From positions 65,297-129,296 of the forward strand of contig NZ_BRVM01000003.1 of the NCBI RefSeq assembly GCF_026011715.1: a DNA stretch of 64,000 nucleotides, given 5' to 3'. The stretch comes from Cytobacillus sp. NCCP-133. Lineage in GTDB: Bacteria; Bacillota; Bacilli; Bacillales; Cytobacillaceae. This document shows, in pieces, positions 17,402 through 26,768 of this stretch. Position 1 is the stretch's first letter. Every line of letters starts with the position of its first letter. Position numbers and translations under genes: made by a program. The notes below the pieces were generated by a model. It worked only from the letters and a program-made list of their open reading frames with translations, made no database searches and had not been told where the DNA came from.

Positions 17402-18919
17402 TCACCCTCCTATCCCTAGCATGATCGTTTCAAGTGTAGATGTCAGCGGTTCGCTCAGCACGCTTGGATAAACACCAATCAGGACAATTAAGCCAACTAA
17501 AACCAGGACAGGAACAAATTCAAATTTCTTCATATCCGTAACTCCGGCAAAGTCCCTATGAGCTTGGCCGTAAGTAATCCCCAGCACCGCACGAAGCAGA
17601 TAAACAGCGGTCATGATAATGCCGATGGTACCGACTGCAGCCAGTACCGGCATTTCTTTGAAAAGGCCTAGGAAAGCCATAAATTCACTGACGAACCCTG
17701 ACATTCCAGGCAATCCAAGTGAGGCCATTGCTCCTGCAAGCAGGAAGCCTGCCGTAATCGGCATGCCTTTTGCCATACCGCCAAGGTTTTGGATATTGGA
17801 TGTTTGTACGCGCTCATAGAACACACCCACAAGGAAGAATAATAGCGCGGCAATTAACCCGTGTGATACCACCTGGAAAATGGCCCCTTGAATTCCGGCT
17901 TCATTTAATGCCCCTACACCGATTAAAACGATTCCCATGTGGGAAATAGAAGAGTAGGCAAGCACCATTTTAAAATCTGTCTGAACGAATGCCAGGAATG
18001 CTCCGTAAAGTAAATTCACTACTCCGAGCACAGCCAGCAAAACCGCTAAGCTTTGGAATTGATCGGGAAATATCCCCATCCCAAAGCGGATTAAGCCAAA
18101 TGCTCCAATTTTTAGAAGCACGCCGGCATGCAGCATAACAATGGAAGGCGGCGCTTGTACGTGAACCCTTACCATCCAGCTATGCAGCGGGAAAATGGGA
18201 AGCTTAACGCCAAATGCGATTAAAAGGGCAATCAGCATGCCCATTTTCATATTTTCAGTGATTGGCGCTACAAGCTGCGGATTGTCTGCACTCATTGCCG
18301 CCATCAAAGCATCAATATTCGATGTGCCTGTTCGGGCAAATAGCACCATAATGACAATCAATAGGACTGCTGAACCAAGTCCGTTGTAGATTAAAAAGCT
18401 GTACGCTGCTTTTTCTTTTTCAAAGTAGCCCCACTTCCCGATCAGGAAGAAAGTTGGAATGAGCGTTATTTCAAAGAAAATAAAGAATAGAATCAAATTT
18501 TCAGCTGCAAACACACCAAGCATGCCGACTTCAAGAAGAAGAAACAGCATAAAATAGCCCTTCCACTCTTTTTTAATATGAATGGAGGCAATCGCTGCAA
18601 GGGTTGATAATACAGCGGTCAGCACAAGCATGATCAATGAGAATCCATCGAGTCCAAGCTCATAGTCAATCGAGAACAGGTTTCCCAGCTGCTCGGAATA
18701 GCCGAATTGAATCCAGCTTACTTTTTCACTCAGACTCTCTAGGCTTGCACCTGCCCTGTACTGAAAATAAGCAATCAGCGACAATATCAGCGCAGGAAGG
18801 GTAGCCAAAAATCCAACCATCTTTATCAATGATTCCTGTGTTTTCGGCAGGAACGATAATACTAAAATACCAGCTAAAGGGGAGAAAACTAAAAGTGATA
18901 GAAAGTATTCAAAACTCAT
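17402..18919 (-). CDS. nuoM: NADH-quinone oxidoreductase subunit M
   Basis: Antiporter-like proton-pumping subunit of complex I, 505 residues with about 14 membrane helices. Signatures include FFIFFEITLIPTFFLIGKWG, with the conserved Glu, and GVKLPIFPLHSWMVRVHVQA, with the conserved Lys. The start overlaps the nuoL stop by 4 bases, indicating coupled translation. Confidence 0.95.
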   Translation of the reverse strand: MSFEYFLSLLVFSPLAGILVLSFLPKTQESLIKMVGFLATLPALILSLIAYFQYRAGASLESLSEKVSWIQFGYSEQLGNLFSIDYELGLDGFSLIMLVLTAVLSTLAAIASIHIKKEWKGYFMLFLLLEVGMLGVFAAENLILFFIFFEITLIPTFFLIGKWGYFEKEKAAYSFLIYNGLGSAVLLIVIMVLFARTGTSNIDALMAAMSADNPQLVAPITENMKMGMLIALLIAFGVKLPIFPLHSWMVRVHVQAPPSIVMLHAGVLLKIGAFGLIRFGMGIFPDQFQSLAVLLAVLGVVNLLYGAFLAFVQTDFKMVLAYSSISHMGIVLIGVGALNEAGIQGAIFQVVSHGLIAALLFFLVGVFYERVQTSNIQNLGGMAKGMPITAGFLLAGAMASLGLPGMSGFVSEFMAFLGLFKEMPVLAAVGTIGIIMTAVYLLRAVLGITYGQAHRDFAGVTDMKKFEFVPVLVLVGLIVLIGVYPSVLSEPLTSTLETIMLGIGG

Positions 18920-20784
18920 TTTAAGTACCCCCCTGTTACTGCATAGATGACAACTAAAATCGCGAGCCCGACAAAGGCAGCCGTTCCATATGTCTGAATC
19001 TGGCCATTCTGGAATTTGGATCCCAGTTTGCCGAGAGATGACGCAATCCCCGCTGCACCATTTACAATTCCTTCAATCAGGAAGACTTCCAGGAATCGAA
19101 GGAATGCGCTAAAAAATTTCGCGCCGTTTACGACTGTCAGCTGATAAAACTCATCGATATAGTATTTGTTGTATAAAAGGTTGTAAGTAAGCGGTGCTCT
19201 GCTTGTGAGCCAGTCACGGGACAGTGAACGTTTTCCATACATGAGCCATGCAAGGAAGATCCCCAGCAGGGAAACAATTGTGGCAACTGCCATGATCCAA
19301 GCAGGACCTTCAATATGACCATGGCCCAATGAGTGGTTCCCCTCAACAAGCCAATCACCAAGGAACGTGCCGAACCATGGAGTATTTACGTAACCCGCTA
19401 CTACCGCCAATACGCCGAGTACAACCATCGGCATAGTCATGACGCTTGGAGACTCGTGGACATTCTTCATATCGCTTCTTGCTTCGCCTGCAAAAACCAT
19501 AAAGAATAGGCGGAACATATAAAAAGCCGTGAAGAAAGCGGCAATCACTGCCAGCCAGAACAGAACTGTGTTTCCGTGAGCCCAGGCAGCAATTAAGATT
19601 TCATCTTTACTGAAGAACCCTGAGAATAATGGCACACCGCTGATAGCCAGTGTCCCGATCAGGAAAAGCGGACCTGTGAGGCGCAGCTTTTTCCATAATC
19701 CGCCCATATGCTCAATGTTCTGTGTATGAACGGCATGAATAACACTTCCAGCTGCAAGGAACAGCAAGGCCTTAAAAAAAGCGTGTGTCATTAAGTGGAA
19801 TACGCCTGCCACGTATCCCGCTGAACCAAGCGCCAGCATCATATAGCCCAGCTGGCTGACAGTTGAATAAGCGAGTACCCGCTTAATATCTTTCTGTACC
19901 AAACCAATGCTTGCTGCAAAAATCGCTGTAAAAGCCCCAATTACAGCTACCGTCATCAGTGCCGTTTCACTTGCTGTAAAGAGCGGGAATAAAGCTGCTA
20001 CCAAGTAAACACCTGCTGCTACCATTGTCGCAGCATGGATTAAAGCTGAAACAGGCGTCGGGCCTTCCATTGCGTCCGGAAGCCATGTGTGAAGCGGGAA
20101 CTGACCCGATTTTCCGATCGCTCCAACAAAAATGAGAATCGCCGTTAACGTAATCATTGCCGCTGAGATAGAGCCTGCTTCTGCAGCAGCAAAAATTTCA
20201 TCATATTCGAAGCTGCCGACCTGCCAGAATAATAGTATCATTCCTATCAAAAGGCCGACATCGCCAATACGGGTCATAATAAATGCCTTTTTGGCTGCCG
20301 CCTTTGCTTCTTCTTTGTAAAAATAGAAACCGATCAGCAAGAATGAGCCAAGCCCGACAAGCTCCCAGAAGAAATAGGTTTGCAGAAGGTTAGGCGAGAT
20401 GACCAGGCCTAACATCGCAAATGTAAATAAGCCCAAATAAGCATAGAAAACAGGGAAACGGTCATCTCCGTTCATATAGCCTTTTGAATACGTATGTACC
20501 AAGAAACTGACGAGTGACACGATCACCAGCATCAGTGCATTTAACTGATTCACTTCAAAACCCGCTGTTAACTGAACATCCCCTATAGTCAGCCAAACGC
20601 CCTCCGCCTTGTAGGTAGGTGCGGTAAGTCGTTCAAAAAGCACCAATAACGAGTATACAAGCGAAGCTAAAGTTAACAAGATTCCTATGAAAGCACTCGC
20701 TTCTTTAAGACGTTTGCCAAATAAAATCAGGAACAAAAACGATAAAAGCGGGAAAAGCGGTATGATCCATGCATTCTCCATCAT
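18916..20784 (-). CDS. nuoL: NADH-quinone oxidoreductase subunit L
   Basis: Largest antiporter-like subunit of complex I, about 622 residues, with the long C-terminal amphipathic helix region of NuoL. The signature SGQFPLHTWLPDAMEGPTPV and the proton-channel segment YFFWELVGLGSFLLIGFYF are visible. The ATG at 20784 follows AAAAGGGGATT; a GTG two codons earlier is also possible. A 158-base gap without a gene separates it from nuoK, unlike the tight spacing elsewhere in the operon. Confidence 0.95.
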   Translation of the reverse strand: MMENAWIIPLFPLLSFLFLILFGKRLKEASAFIGILLTLASLVYSLLVLFERLTAPTYKAEGVWLTIGDVQLTAGFEVNQLNALMLVIVSLVSFLVHTYSKGYMNGDDRFPVFYAYLGLFTFAMLGLVISPNLLQTYFFWELVGLGSFLLIGFYFYKEEAKAAAKKAFIMTRIGDVGLLIGMILLFWQVGSFEYDEIFAAAEAGSISAAMITLTAILIFVGAIGKSGQFPLHTWLPDAMEGPTPVSALIHAATMVAAGVYLVAALFPLFTASETALMTVAVIGAFTAIFAASIGLVQKDIKRVLAYSTVSQLGYMMLALGSAGYVAGVFHLMTHAFFKALLFLAAGSVIHAVHTQNIEHMGGLWKKLRLTGPLFLIGTLAISGVPLFSGFFSKDEILIAAWAHGNTVLFWLAVIAAFFTAFYMFRLFFMVFAGEARSDMKNVHESPSVMTMPMVVLGVLAVVAGYVNTPWFGTFLGDWLVEGNHSLGHGHIEGPAWIMAVATIVSLLGIFLAWLMYGKRSLSRDWLTSRAPLTYNLLYNKYYIDEFYQLTVVNGAKFFSAFLRFLEVFLIEGIVNGAAGIASSLGKLGSKFQNGQIQTYGTAAFVGLAILVVIYAVTGGYLK

Positions 20785-20948
20785 TATCACAATCCCCTTT
20801 TTTGAACACGCCCTCTTAACTTGGCAGTCCGAGTTGCCGGCGTGTCAGATTGGGACCCTTTAAAGGATCCTTCCAGGCTCTGCATTCAGCCTGTTCTTTC
20901 TATATCCTTAGCCGCCGTTTGGCAGCATTTTTCACAAAGTCCGTTTCA

Positions 20949-21263
20949 TTAGTGCTTCATCGTATCCATTTCATCCATATTAATGGTTTTGCGGTTACGG
21001 TAAAGCGCAATTAAGATCGCTAAACCAACAGCTGCTTCTGCTGCAGCCACTGCTATGGCAAACAGTGCAAAAACCTGCCCTGTAATAGAAGGTGCAACGC
21101 CAAATTTACTAAAAGCTACAAGATTAATATTAACCGCATTTAGCATCAATTCAATCGAAATTAAAACAATCACTGTATTGCGTTTTGTCAATGCACCATA
21201 AAGGCCGATACAGAATAGGATCAAGGCCAATGCCAGGTAGGCTTGAATGGGAACAGCACTCAT
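20949..21263 (-). CDS. nuoK: NADH-quinone oxidoreductase subunit K
   Basis: The 104-residue protein has three membrane helices. It carries the conserved glutamates of NuoK within [17 protein letters not shown] and [18 protein letters not shown], part of the central proton path. It overlaps nuoJ by 4 bases. Confidence 0.95.
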   Translation of the reverse strand: MSAVPIQAYLALALILFCIGLYGALTKRNTVIVLISIELMLNAVNINLVAFSKFGVAPSITGQVFALFAIAVAAAEAAVGLAILIALYRNRKTINMDEMDTMKH

Positions 21264-21781
21264 TCCTTCTCCGCCTCCTTCTCATCGTCTCTTTTAGCTA
21301 ATACAATCGCACCAACCAGAACAGCCAGCAATAAGACAGATGTCAATTCGAATGGAATGATGTATTTCGAATAAAGCTCTATTCCAATCTGTTCTGTATT
21401 ATTGACATGCAGGTCACTTGGCGTTTGTTCGATATCAAGGTTATAAATGCCGATATAAACCGCAAAAGCGAAACCAAGTACCCCGAGAAACAATAATAGT
21501 TTTCTCAAGCGGCCTGTTTTCGGCTCACTTGAGTCATTATGGCGAGTCAGCATAATTCCAAACAGCATAATAATGGTAATCGCACCGGAATAGATCAGAA
21601 TCTGGACAGCAGCTACGAACTCTGCCGATAAGAGAATATAAATTCCCGCAATACTTACAAAGGTAAAGACGAGCGCGACCACCATATGCACAACTTTGGT
21701 AAGGTTCAATAAAAGCACGCCGCCGATGACCGCTACTAAAGCAAGAGACATAAACGCTAAAAACTCACCTGAAAACGTCAT
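21260..21781 (-). CDS. nuoJ: NADH-quinone oxidoreductase subunit J
   Basis: The 173-residue membrane subunit has five predicted helices and the family motif [23 protein letters not shown]. It overlaps nuoI by 4 bases and nuoK by 4 bases. Confidence 0.94.
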   Translation of the reverse strand: MTFSGEFLAFMSLALVAVIGGVLLLNLTKVVHMVVALVFTFVSIAGIYILLSAEFVAAVQILIYSGAITIIMLFGIMLTRHNDSSEPKTGRLRKLLLFLGVLGFAFAVYIGIYNLDIEQTPSDLHVNNTEQIGIELYSKYIIPFELTSVLLLAVLVGAIVLAKRDDEKEAEKE

Positions 21782-22197
21782 GCTTTGTTCACCTTCCGTA
21801 TATTCTCGTCATTTTCATCAAGCCATTCGAGGTTCTTAAACAACTCATCACGGCTATATTCGGCCAATTCAAAGTTATTGGTCATAATAATCGCTTCAGT
21901 CGGGCAAACCTCTGTGCATAAATCGCAAAGGATACATATTTCAAAGTTAATGTCATACGTATCAATGATTTTCCCCTTTTTGGAAGGGTCAGGATGTTTC
22001 TTTCCTGTCAGCTGGATGCAATCTGTCGGGCAAATGTTCGCACACTGGTTGCATACGATACACTTTTCCGGATAAAACTTTTGGATTCCACGAAACCGGT
22101 CTGGAAGTGGAAGAGGTTCATTTGGATAGTCATAAGTCACTTTTTTGCGCGCCAAGTTTTTTAGGGTATACGATAATCCTTTCGCTAAACCAAGCAT
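21778..22197 (-). CDS. nuoI: NADH-quinone oxidoreductase subunit I (two 4Fe-4S clusters)
   Basis: NuoI carries clusters N6a and N6b that pass electrons toward NuoB. The 139-residue protein has two ferredoxin-type motifs, CIVCNQCANICPTDCI and CILCDLCTEVCPTEAI. The ATG at 22197 is supported by AAGGGGTG just upstream and by a protein starting MLGLAKGLSYTLKNL. The frame stays open to 22383, but the extra 62 residues are read-through of a repeat element inserted between nuoH and nuoI and are not counted as coding. Confidence 0.95.
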   Translation of the reverse strand: MLGLAKGLSYTLKNLARKKVTYDYPNEPLPLPDRFRGIQKFYPEKCIVCNQCANICPTDCIQLTGKKHPDPSKKGKIIDTYDINFEICILCDLCTEVCPTEAIIMTNNFELAEYSRDELFKNLEWLDENDENIRKVNKA

Positions 22198-22226
22198 GTT
22201 TTTCACCCCTTGTGTTATGAAATGTG

Positions 22227-22382
22227 GAAGCGACTGCCCATTCAAAGAACGCAGACTAAAAGCGCCAAGTCCTGTGGCAACGTCTGCATGACCCGCATCC
22301 TCCCAAAAGCTGCCGCTTTCGGTCGTGCGATGACGATGCTGCCGAAGCTTTCCTTGTAGAGCTAGACAGTTCTCGAAGTTCA
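22227..22382. repeat. Dispersed REP-like element inside the nuo operon
   Basis: About 155 bases between nuoH and nuoI carry the family words GAGCTAGACAGTTCTC and AAGTTC plus an AAAAGCTGCCGCTTTCGGTCGTGCG core shared with the elements at 29.3 and 41.9 kb. It accounts for the 208-base gap in an otherwise tightly packed operon. Confidence 0.75.
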
Positions 22383-22405
22383 TTGTTTATTGAGGGTGGC
22401 CCCCA

Positions 22406-23413
22406 TTAAAATATATTCAATAATTCTTTTAAGATCGCTGTTAAGAAAATATTAGCAAGCGCTACCGGCAGCAGAACCTTCCAGCCAAACTCCATAAGCT
22501 GGTCTGCACGCAGGCGCGGGAAAGTACTGCGGAACCAAATTAAAATAAAGATGACAACAGTGAATTTAAGTGCAAACCATACTGCGCCAGGAATGAAATC
22601 CAGGAATGGCAGCGGCAGCCATCCACCGAGGAATAAAACAGTTGTCAGTGAAGCCATTGCAAAGAAATAAACATATTCTGCAAGCATAAAGAATGCCCAC
22701 CGGAAACCGGAGTATTCAACATGGAAACCTGCAACAAGCTCTGATTCTGCTTCAGGCAAGTCGAACGGAACACGGTTTAGCTCTGCGGTGGAGGCGATGA
22801 GGAAGACAATGAAGGCAACTGGCTGCCAGATGATAAACCAGCCATTTTTTTGTACTTCCACGATTTCATTCAGGTTTAAGCTGCCTGTTAAAAGCACAAT
22901 GCCCAATACAGACATTACGAGTGGAATCTCGTAAGAAATCATCTGTGCAGCAGCACGCATTCCTCCAAGAAGGGCGTATTTATTATTGGATGCCCATGCT
23001 CCAGTCACAATCCCGACTGTTGTTAACCCGGATATGGCAATGTAATATAGAAGCCCGACTCCAATGTCCGCAAACTGCAGCTTATCAGTAAAAGGAATGG
23101 TTGCCAGCACCATAAATGCAGGTGCGAAGGCAATGACGGGCGCAAGGATAAACAGCGGCCTGTCAGCAAGCTTCGGAATCGCATCTTCCTTCAATAGAAG
23201 TTTCAATACATCCGCAACGGTCTGGAGCAAGCCCCATCTTCCGCCAACTTGATTCGGCCCTTGGCGAAGCTGCATAAACCCCATTACCTTACGCTCTGCC
23301 AGAATGGCGTAAGTAACAAATCCCAAAACAACTAATAGTAAAACGGTAGCAAGCAAGAAGAAAATACCGAAATTCAGCAACCCGGCTTGGGAATATAAAA
23401 GTTCTTCTACCAT
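22406..23413 (-). CDS. nuoH: NADH-quinone oxidoreductase subunit H
   Basis: The 335-residue subunit has eight or nine helices and forms the quinone-binding cavity with NuoB and NuoD. Signatures are ERKVMGFMQLRQGPNQVGG and LNRVPFDLPEAESELVAGFH, followed by the EYSGFRWAFFMLAEY loop. It abuts nuoD with a one-base overlap. Confidence 0.96.
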   Translation of the reverse strand: MVEELLYSQAGLLNFGIFFLLATVLLLVVLGFVTYAILAERKVMGFMQLRQGPNQVGGRWGLLQTVADVLKLLLKEDAIPKLADRPLFILAPVIAFAPAFMVLATIPFTDKLQFADIGVGLLYYIAISGLTTVGIVTGAWASNNKYALLGGMRAAAQMISYEIPLVMSVLGIVLLTGSLNLNEIVEVQKNGWFIIWQPVAFIVFLIASTAELNRVPFDLPEAESELVAGFHVEYSGFRWAFFMLAEYVYFFAMASLTTVLFLGGWLPLPFLDFIPGAVWFALKFTVVIFILIWFRSTFPRLRADQLMEFGWKVLLPVALANIFLTAILKELLNIF

Positions 23414-24513
23414 TAACCGTCCACCTCCCCTAGGACAATGTCAATTGCCCCTAAAATAGCAATCAAGTTGGCAATATTTTCACCTTCAAGCAGTTTAGGG
23501 AGAATTTGAAGATTATAGAAAGATGGCCTCCGGAATTTTAAGCGGTAAGGTTCCTTTTTACCGTCACTAGCGATATAGCAGCCGATTTCTCCTCGTGGAG
23601 ATTCGATTCTGACAAACGCCTCCCCTTTTGGCGCCTTGATGATCTTCGGCACTTTTGCCAATATATCGCCTTCTGAAGGGAATTGCCGGGCAGCTTGTTC
23701 AAGAATTTTTAATGATTCCTCAATTTCCTTCATCCTCACGTGATAGCGGGACCATGCATCGCCGCCTTCCTGAACTGCCACGTCAAAATCAAAGCGGTCA
23801 TAGATGGAGTATGGCTCATCTTTTCGAAGATCCCATTTTTCGCCTGTGCAGCGGAGGTTTGCCCCGCTTAGCGAGTAATTAAGGGCGTCATCTTTCGTAT
23901 ACTTCCCTACCCCTTTAACACGGTTCATAAATATTTCATTTCCTGTTACAAGCTGATGGTATCCTTCTAGCTGTTCCCGCATATATGGAATAAATTCTTT
24001 TACTTTTTCGATCCAGCCCTCCGGAGCATCCCATTTCACCCCGCCCACACGCATGTAGTTAAACGTTAAGCGGCCTCCTGATATCTCATTCAGCATGTTT
24101 ATAATCATTTCACGCTCTCGGAATGCATAAAGGAATGGACTTGTCGCTCCAATATCAAGTAAATATGTACCCCACCATACTAAGTGGCTGGCAATCCGGC
24201 CAAGCTCCATTGTAATGATCCTCAAATATTCGGCGCGATCTGGTATTTTAATGTCCATCATCGTTTCAACTGCATGCACGAGTATATAGTTATTCGTCAT
24301 GGCTGCCAGATAGTCCATTCTGTCTGTATAAGGGATAATTTGAGTGTATTGCAGATTTTCAGCCAGTTTCTCCGTTCCGCGGTGTAAATAGCCGATAACC
24401 GGTTTCGCTTCTTTAATAATTTCACCGTCGATTTTCAATACAAGGCGAAAAACACCGTGCGTACTTGGATGCTGAGGTCCAACATTCAATAGCATTTCTT
24501 CAGTTCGCAGCAC
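23413..24513 (-). CDS. nuoD: NADH-quinone oxidoreductase subunit D
   Basis: The 49-kDa-type subunit, 366 residues, lines the quinone site and is related to [NiFe] hydrogenase large subunits. The opening NVGPQHPSTHGVFRLVL and the later RGEIGCYIASDG are diagnostic. It is separated from nuoC by 3 bases. Confidence 0.96.
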   Translation of the reverse strand: MLRTEEMLLNVGPQHPSTHGVFRLVLKIDGEIIKEAKPVIGYLHRGTEKLAENLQYTQIIPYTDRMDYLAAMTNNYILVHAVETMMDIKIPDRAEYLRIITMELGRIASHLVWWGTYLLDIGATSPFLYAFREREMIINMLNEISGGRLTFNYMRVGGVKWDAPEGWIEKVKEFIPYMREQLEGYHQLVTGNEIFMNRVKGVGKYTKDDALNYSLSGANLRCTGEKWDLRKDEPYSIYDRFDFDVAVQEGGDAWSRYHVRMKEIEESLKILEQAARQFPSEGDILAKVPKIIKAPKGEAFVRIESPRGEIGCYIASDGKKEPYRLKFRRPSFYNLQILPKLLEGENIANLIAILGAIDIVLGEVDG

Positions 24514-24516
24514 TGG

Positions 24517-25641
24517 TTACACCTCCACATCATACGGTTCATAGTCTTTGCGCAGCGGATGGCCAACCCAGTCATCCCCAAGCATGATCCTATGTAAATT
24601 CGGATGGCCCTTAAATTTAATGCCCAGCAAATCATATGCCTCACACTCAGGCCAGTTGGCGCCAGCCCATAATGGCTGCAAGGAATCGATTACCGGTTCA
24701 TCGCGGTCAATTTTAACCTTCAGAGCGACTGATTGTCGATTTTTGTATGAGTATAGGTGAACATACACTTCCATATGCGTTTCAAAATCGGTTCCATGAA
24801 GCTCTGATAAATATTCAAAACCAAGCTGTTCATTATATTTAAGGAATTCTGCCAATTTATAATACGAATCTGCCTTTGCCACTAATGTCGGCACTTCCTT
24901 GGACAGATTATTAATATAGGAATCTTCCAGCACATCACTGCCGAGATTTTCTTCAATTACTTTTATATATTTATCAAGATAAGGCTGATTAACAGAAGGA
25001 GCTTTCTCTTCTTGAGGTTCAGCTTCTGCTTTAGTGCCGGCAGCTTTCGCTTTTGCGGCTGCCGCAGCGGCTGCCTTTGCTTTTGCGGCTGCAATCGCCT
25101 TCGCTTTTTCGTCATCCCCGCCAGCACCGCCTGATGCTGCCAGTTTGGCCTTTGCTGCTGCAGCCGCTTTTGCCTTTGCGGCCGCAATCGCTTTCGCCTT
25201 TTCGTCATCTCCGCCTGCACTGCCTGCTTGTTTTGCCTGTGCTGCCGCTTTCGCCTTCGCTGCTGCTGCGGCTTTCGCTTTTGCTGCCGCAATCGCCTTC
25301 GCCTTTTCATCATCTCCGGCGCCGCCCGCTTGCTTGGCCTTTGCCGCTGCCGCAGCTTTCGCTTTTGCGGCTGCAGCTGCCTTTTGCTTTGCCAAATCTG
25401 GATTTTCTTCTGGAGACTCTTCCTTTCCTTCTCCCTGCTCTTGCGCTTTCTGTTTAGCCAATGCTGCTGCCTTCGCCTTCGCCGCGGCCGCAGCTTTTTG
25501 TTTTGCCAGATCCATGTCTTCTGCAGGAGATTCTTCCTTCGCTTCTCCCTGCTGTTTAGCGTTCATCTTGGCAAGCGCTGCCTCTTTTGCTTTTGCCGCT
25601 GCCTCTTTTTTCAGCTGTTCAAGATCCTTTTCTCCGCTCAT
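24517..25641 (-). CDS. nuoC: NADH-quinone oxidoreductase subunit C with long Ala/Lys-rich extension
   Basis: The C-terminal 150 or so residues (from about 225) are a normal 30-kDa-type NuoC domain, including YLSELHGTDFE, WPECEAYDLLGIKFKGHPN and the ending HPLRKDYEPYDVEV. The preceding 220 residues are low-complexity: imperfect repeats of AAAAKAKAAA and AKAIAAAKAKAAAAAKA, broken by short acidic stretches. The composition predicts a highly charged alpha-helix. The same frame is maintained throughout with no stop, so it is probably translated. Related Bacillus NuoC proteins are known to carry such extensions; the role is unknown. The repeats make the length prone to change. Confidence 0.93.
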   Translation of the reverse strand: MSGEKDLEQLKKEAAAKAKEAALAKMNAKQQGEAKEESPAEDMDLAKQKAAAAAKAKAAALAKQKAQEQGEGKEESPEENPDLAKQKAAAAAKAKAAAAAKAKQAGGAGDDEKAKAIAAAKAKAAAAAKAKAAAQAKQAGSAGGDDEKAKAIAAAKAKAAAAAKAKLAASGGAGGDDEKAKAIAAAKAKAAAAAAAKAKAAGTKAEAEPQEEKAPSVNQPYLDKYIKVIEENLGSDVLEDSYINNLSKEVPTLVAKADSYYKLAEFLKYNEQLGFEYLSELHGTDFETHMEVYVHLYSYKNRQSVALKVKIDRDEPVIDSLQPLWAGANWPECEAYDLLGIKFKGHPNLHRIMLGDDWVGHPLRKDYEPYDVEV

Positions 25642-25644
25642 AGG

Positions 25645-26157
25645 TTAGATCACCTTCTTCCCAGTCTTAGCCTCATAACGGATTTTTTCTTTCAGTTTAT
25701 TAATTCCATAAATCAATGCTGCCGGATTCGGCGGGCATCCTGGTATGTATACATCTACAGGCACAATCTGATCGACCCCTTTGACAACTGCATAAGACTT
25801 CACATAAGGTCCGCCCGCAGTTGCACATGAACCCATTGCAATAACCCACTTCGGTTCGGGCATCTGATCGTATAAGCGGCGAACAATAGGAGCCATTTTC
25901 TTCGTCACTGTGCCGGAAACAATCATGACATCTGACTGGCGGGGAGATGTACGGAAGAAAGACCCGAACCGGTCCAAATCATAATGCGAAGACCCCACAC
26001 CCATCATTTCGATGGCACAACAAGCAAGCCCGAAGGTCATTGGCCACAATGAATTACTCCGCGCCCACGCTTTAATCTGTTCCAAAGTTGCCATAAACAC
26101 ATTCCGCTGCAATTCTTCCATCTCTTCCGGTGTAATATTATCCAACTTTAAATCCAT
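25645..26157 (-). CDS. nuoB: NADH-quinone oxidoreductase subunit B
   Basis: NuoB (PSST) holds terminal cluster N2 that reduces quinone. The 170 residues show the cluster cysteines in [11 protein letters not shown], in [12 protein letters not shown]…[10 protein letters not shown] and in [17 protein letters not shown]. The ATG at 26157 follows GAAGGTG; it overlaps the nuoA stop by 10 bases. Confidence 0.96.
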   Translation of the reverse strand: MDLKLDNITPEEMEELQRNVFMATLEQIKAWARSNSLWPMTFGLACCAIEMMGVGSSHYDLDRFGSFFRTSPRQSDVMIVSGTVTKKMAPIVRRLYDQMPEPKWVIAMGSCATAGGPYVKSYAVVKGVDQIVPVDVYIPGCPPNPAALIYGINKLKEKIRYEAKTGKKVI

Positions 26158-26522
26158 TTCAGCACCTTCTTTTTCCATGCATAAACAAGTCCAATGACAA
26201 GCATAAACACAAATATCAGCATCTCAATCAATGCAAAAATACCAAGTTTCTCATACGCCACTGCCCAAGGATATAAAAACACCGTCTCTACATCGAAAAT
26301 GACAAACATCAGGGCAAAAATATAATAGCGGACATTGAACTGCACCCTAGAATCATGGAACGGCTCAATCCCGCTTTCGTATGTGGTATACTTCGTATCA
26401 TATGGCTTATATGGACGCAAAAGCTTGCCCAAAAACAAAGCCACCACTGGCAAAATAATCCCCAGGCACAAAAACACAAAAACGATCAAATAGTTATTTT
26501 GATATAAATTCCAAAGCTCCAT
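26148..26522 (-). CDS. nuoA: NADH-quinone oxidoreductase subunit A
   Basis: The 124-residue subunit has three helices and the NuoA motifs [19 protein letters not shown] and [19 protein letters not shown]. The ATG at 26522 follows GGAGGGG; the frame is open to 26612, but that would place the start between promoter and ribosome site. It is the first gene of the operon. No nuoE, nuoF or nuoG is present, so the enzyme lacks the NADH-oxidising module, as in other bacilli and chloroplasts. Confidence 0.94.
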   Translation of the reverse strand: MELWNLYQNNYLIVFVFLCLGIILPVVALFLGKLLRPYKPYDTKYTTYESGIEPFHDSRVQFNVRYYIFALMFVIFDVETVFLYPWAVAYEKLGIFALIEMLIFVFMLVIGLVYAWKKKVLKWI

Positions 26523-26580
26523 GCCCATCCCCTCCAATGCTGAAACATTTTCTACAACATTTAAACATGTAACCGTAACC

Positions 26581-26609
26581 ATTATAGCACCACAACCCCC
26601 ACGTGTCGA
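26581..26609 (-). promoter_or_regulatory. Sigma-A promoter of the nuo operon
   Basis: On the minus strand TCGACA (-35, 26604-26609) is followed after exactly 17 bases by a perfect TATAAT (-10, 26581-26586), about 60 bases upstream of the nuoA ATG. Confidence 0.75.
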
Positions 26610-26629
26610 CACAACCTCATACTATTATT

Positions 26630-26768
26630 GGAAATTCTCTCGGCCGCCGAACAAAGATTTTGCAGCGTTTGAGAGCTCGCTCTCAAAAAGCGAAAAAAGC
26701 TTTGTTCGGCGGGGATTCAGCCTGCTGAATCCAGAGACGCGCCAGCTGCTTGCGGAGAGAGAATTTCC
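26630..26768. repeat. Branched inverted-repeat element upstream of nuo
   Basis: Four perfect stems nest in 139 bases. An outer 12-bp pair joins 26630-26641 to 26757-26768. A 13-bp pair joins 26644-26656 to 26700-26712 and encloses an 8-bp hairpin (26668-26687). A second 8-bp hairpin (26713-26732) follows. This cruciform- or MITE-like structure ends 21 bases from the nuo -35 box. The GC-rich stretch from 26769 to about 26975 continues it without a recognisable gene; the rest of the gap to 27143 is AT-rich and featureless. Confidence 0.8.

Noticed and set aside
22198-22383. N-terminal extension of NuoI by 62 residues
   Set aside because: The extra part is encoded by a dispersed repeat; a good ribosome site and the family start lie at 22197.
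25034-25648. 204-codon Ala/Phe-rich frame antisense to nuoC
   Set aside because: It is the reverse reading of the Ala/Lys repeats, which avoid stops in several frames; nuoC has the real domain and operon context.
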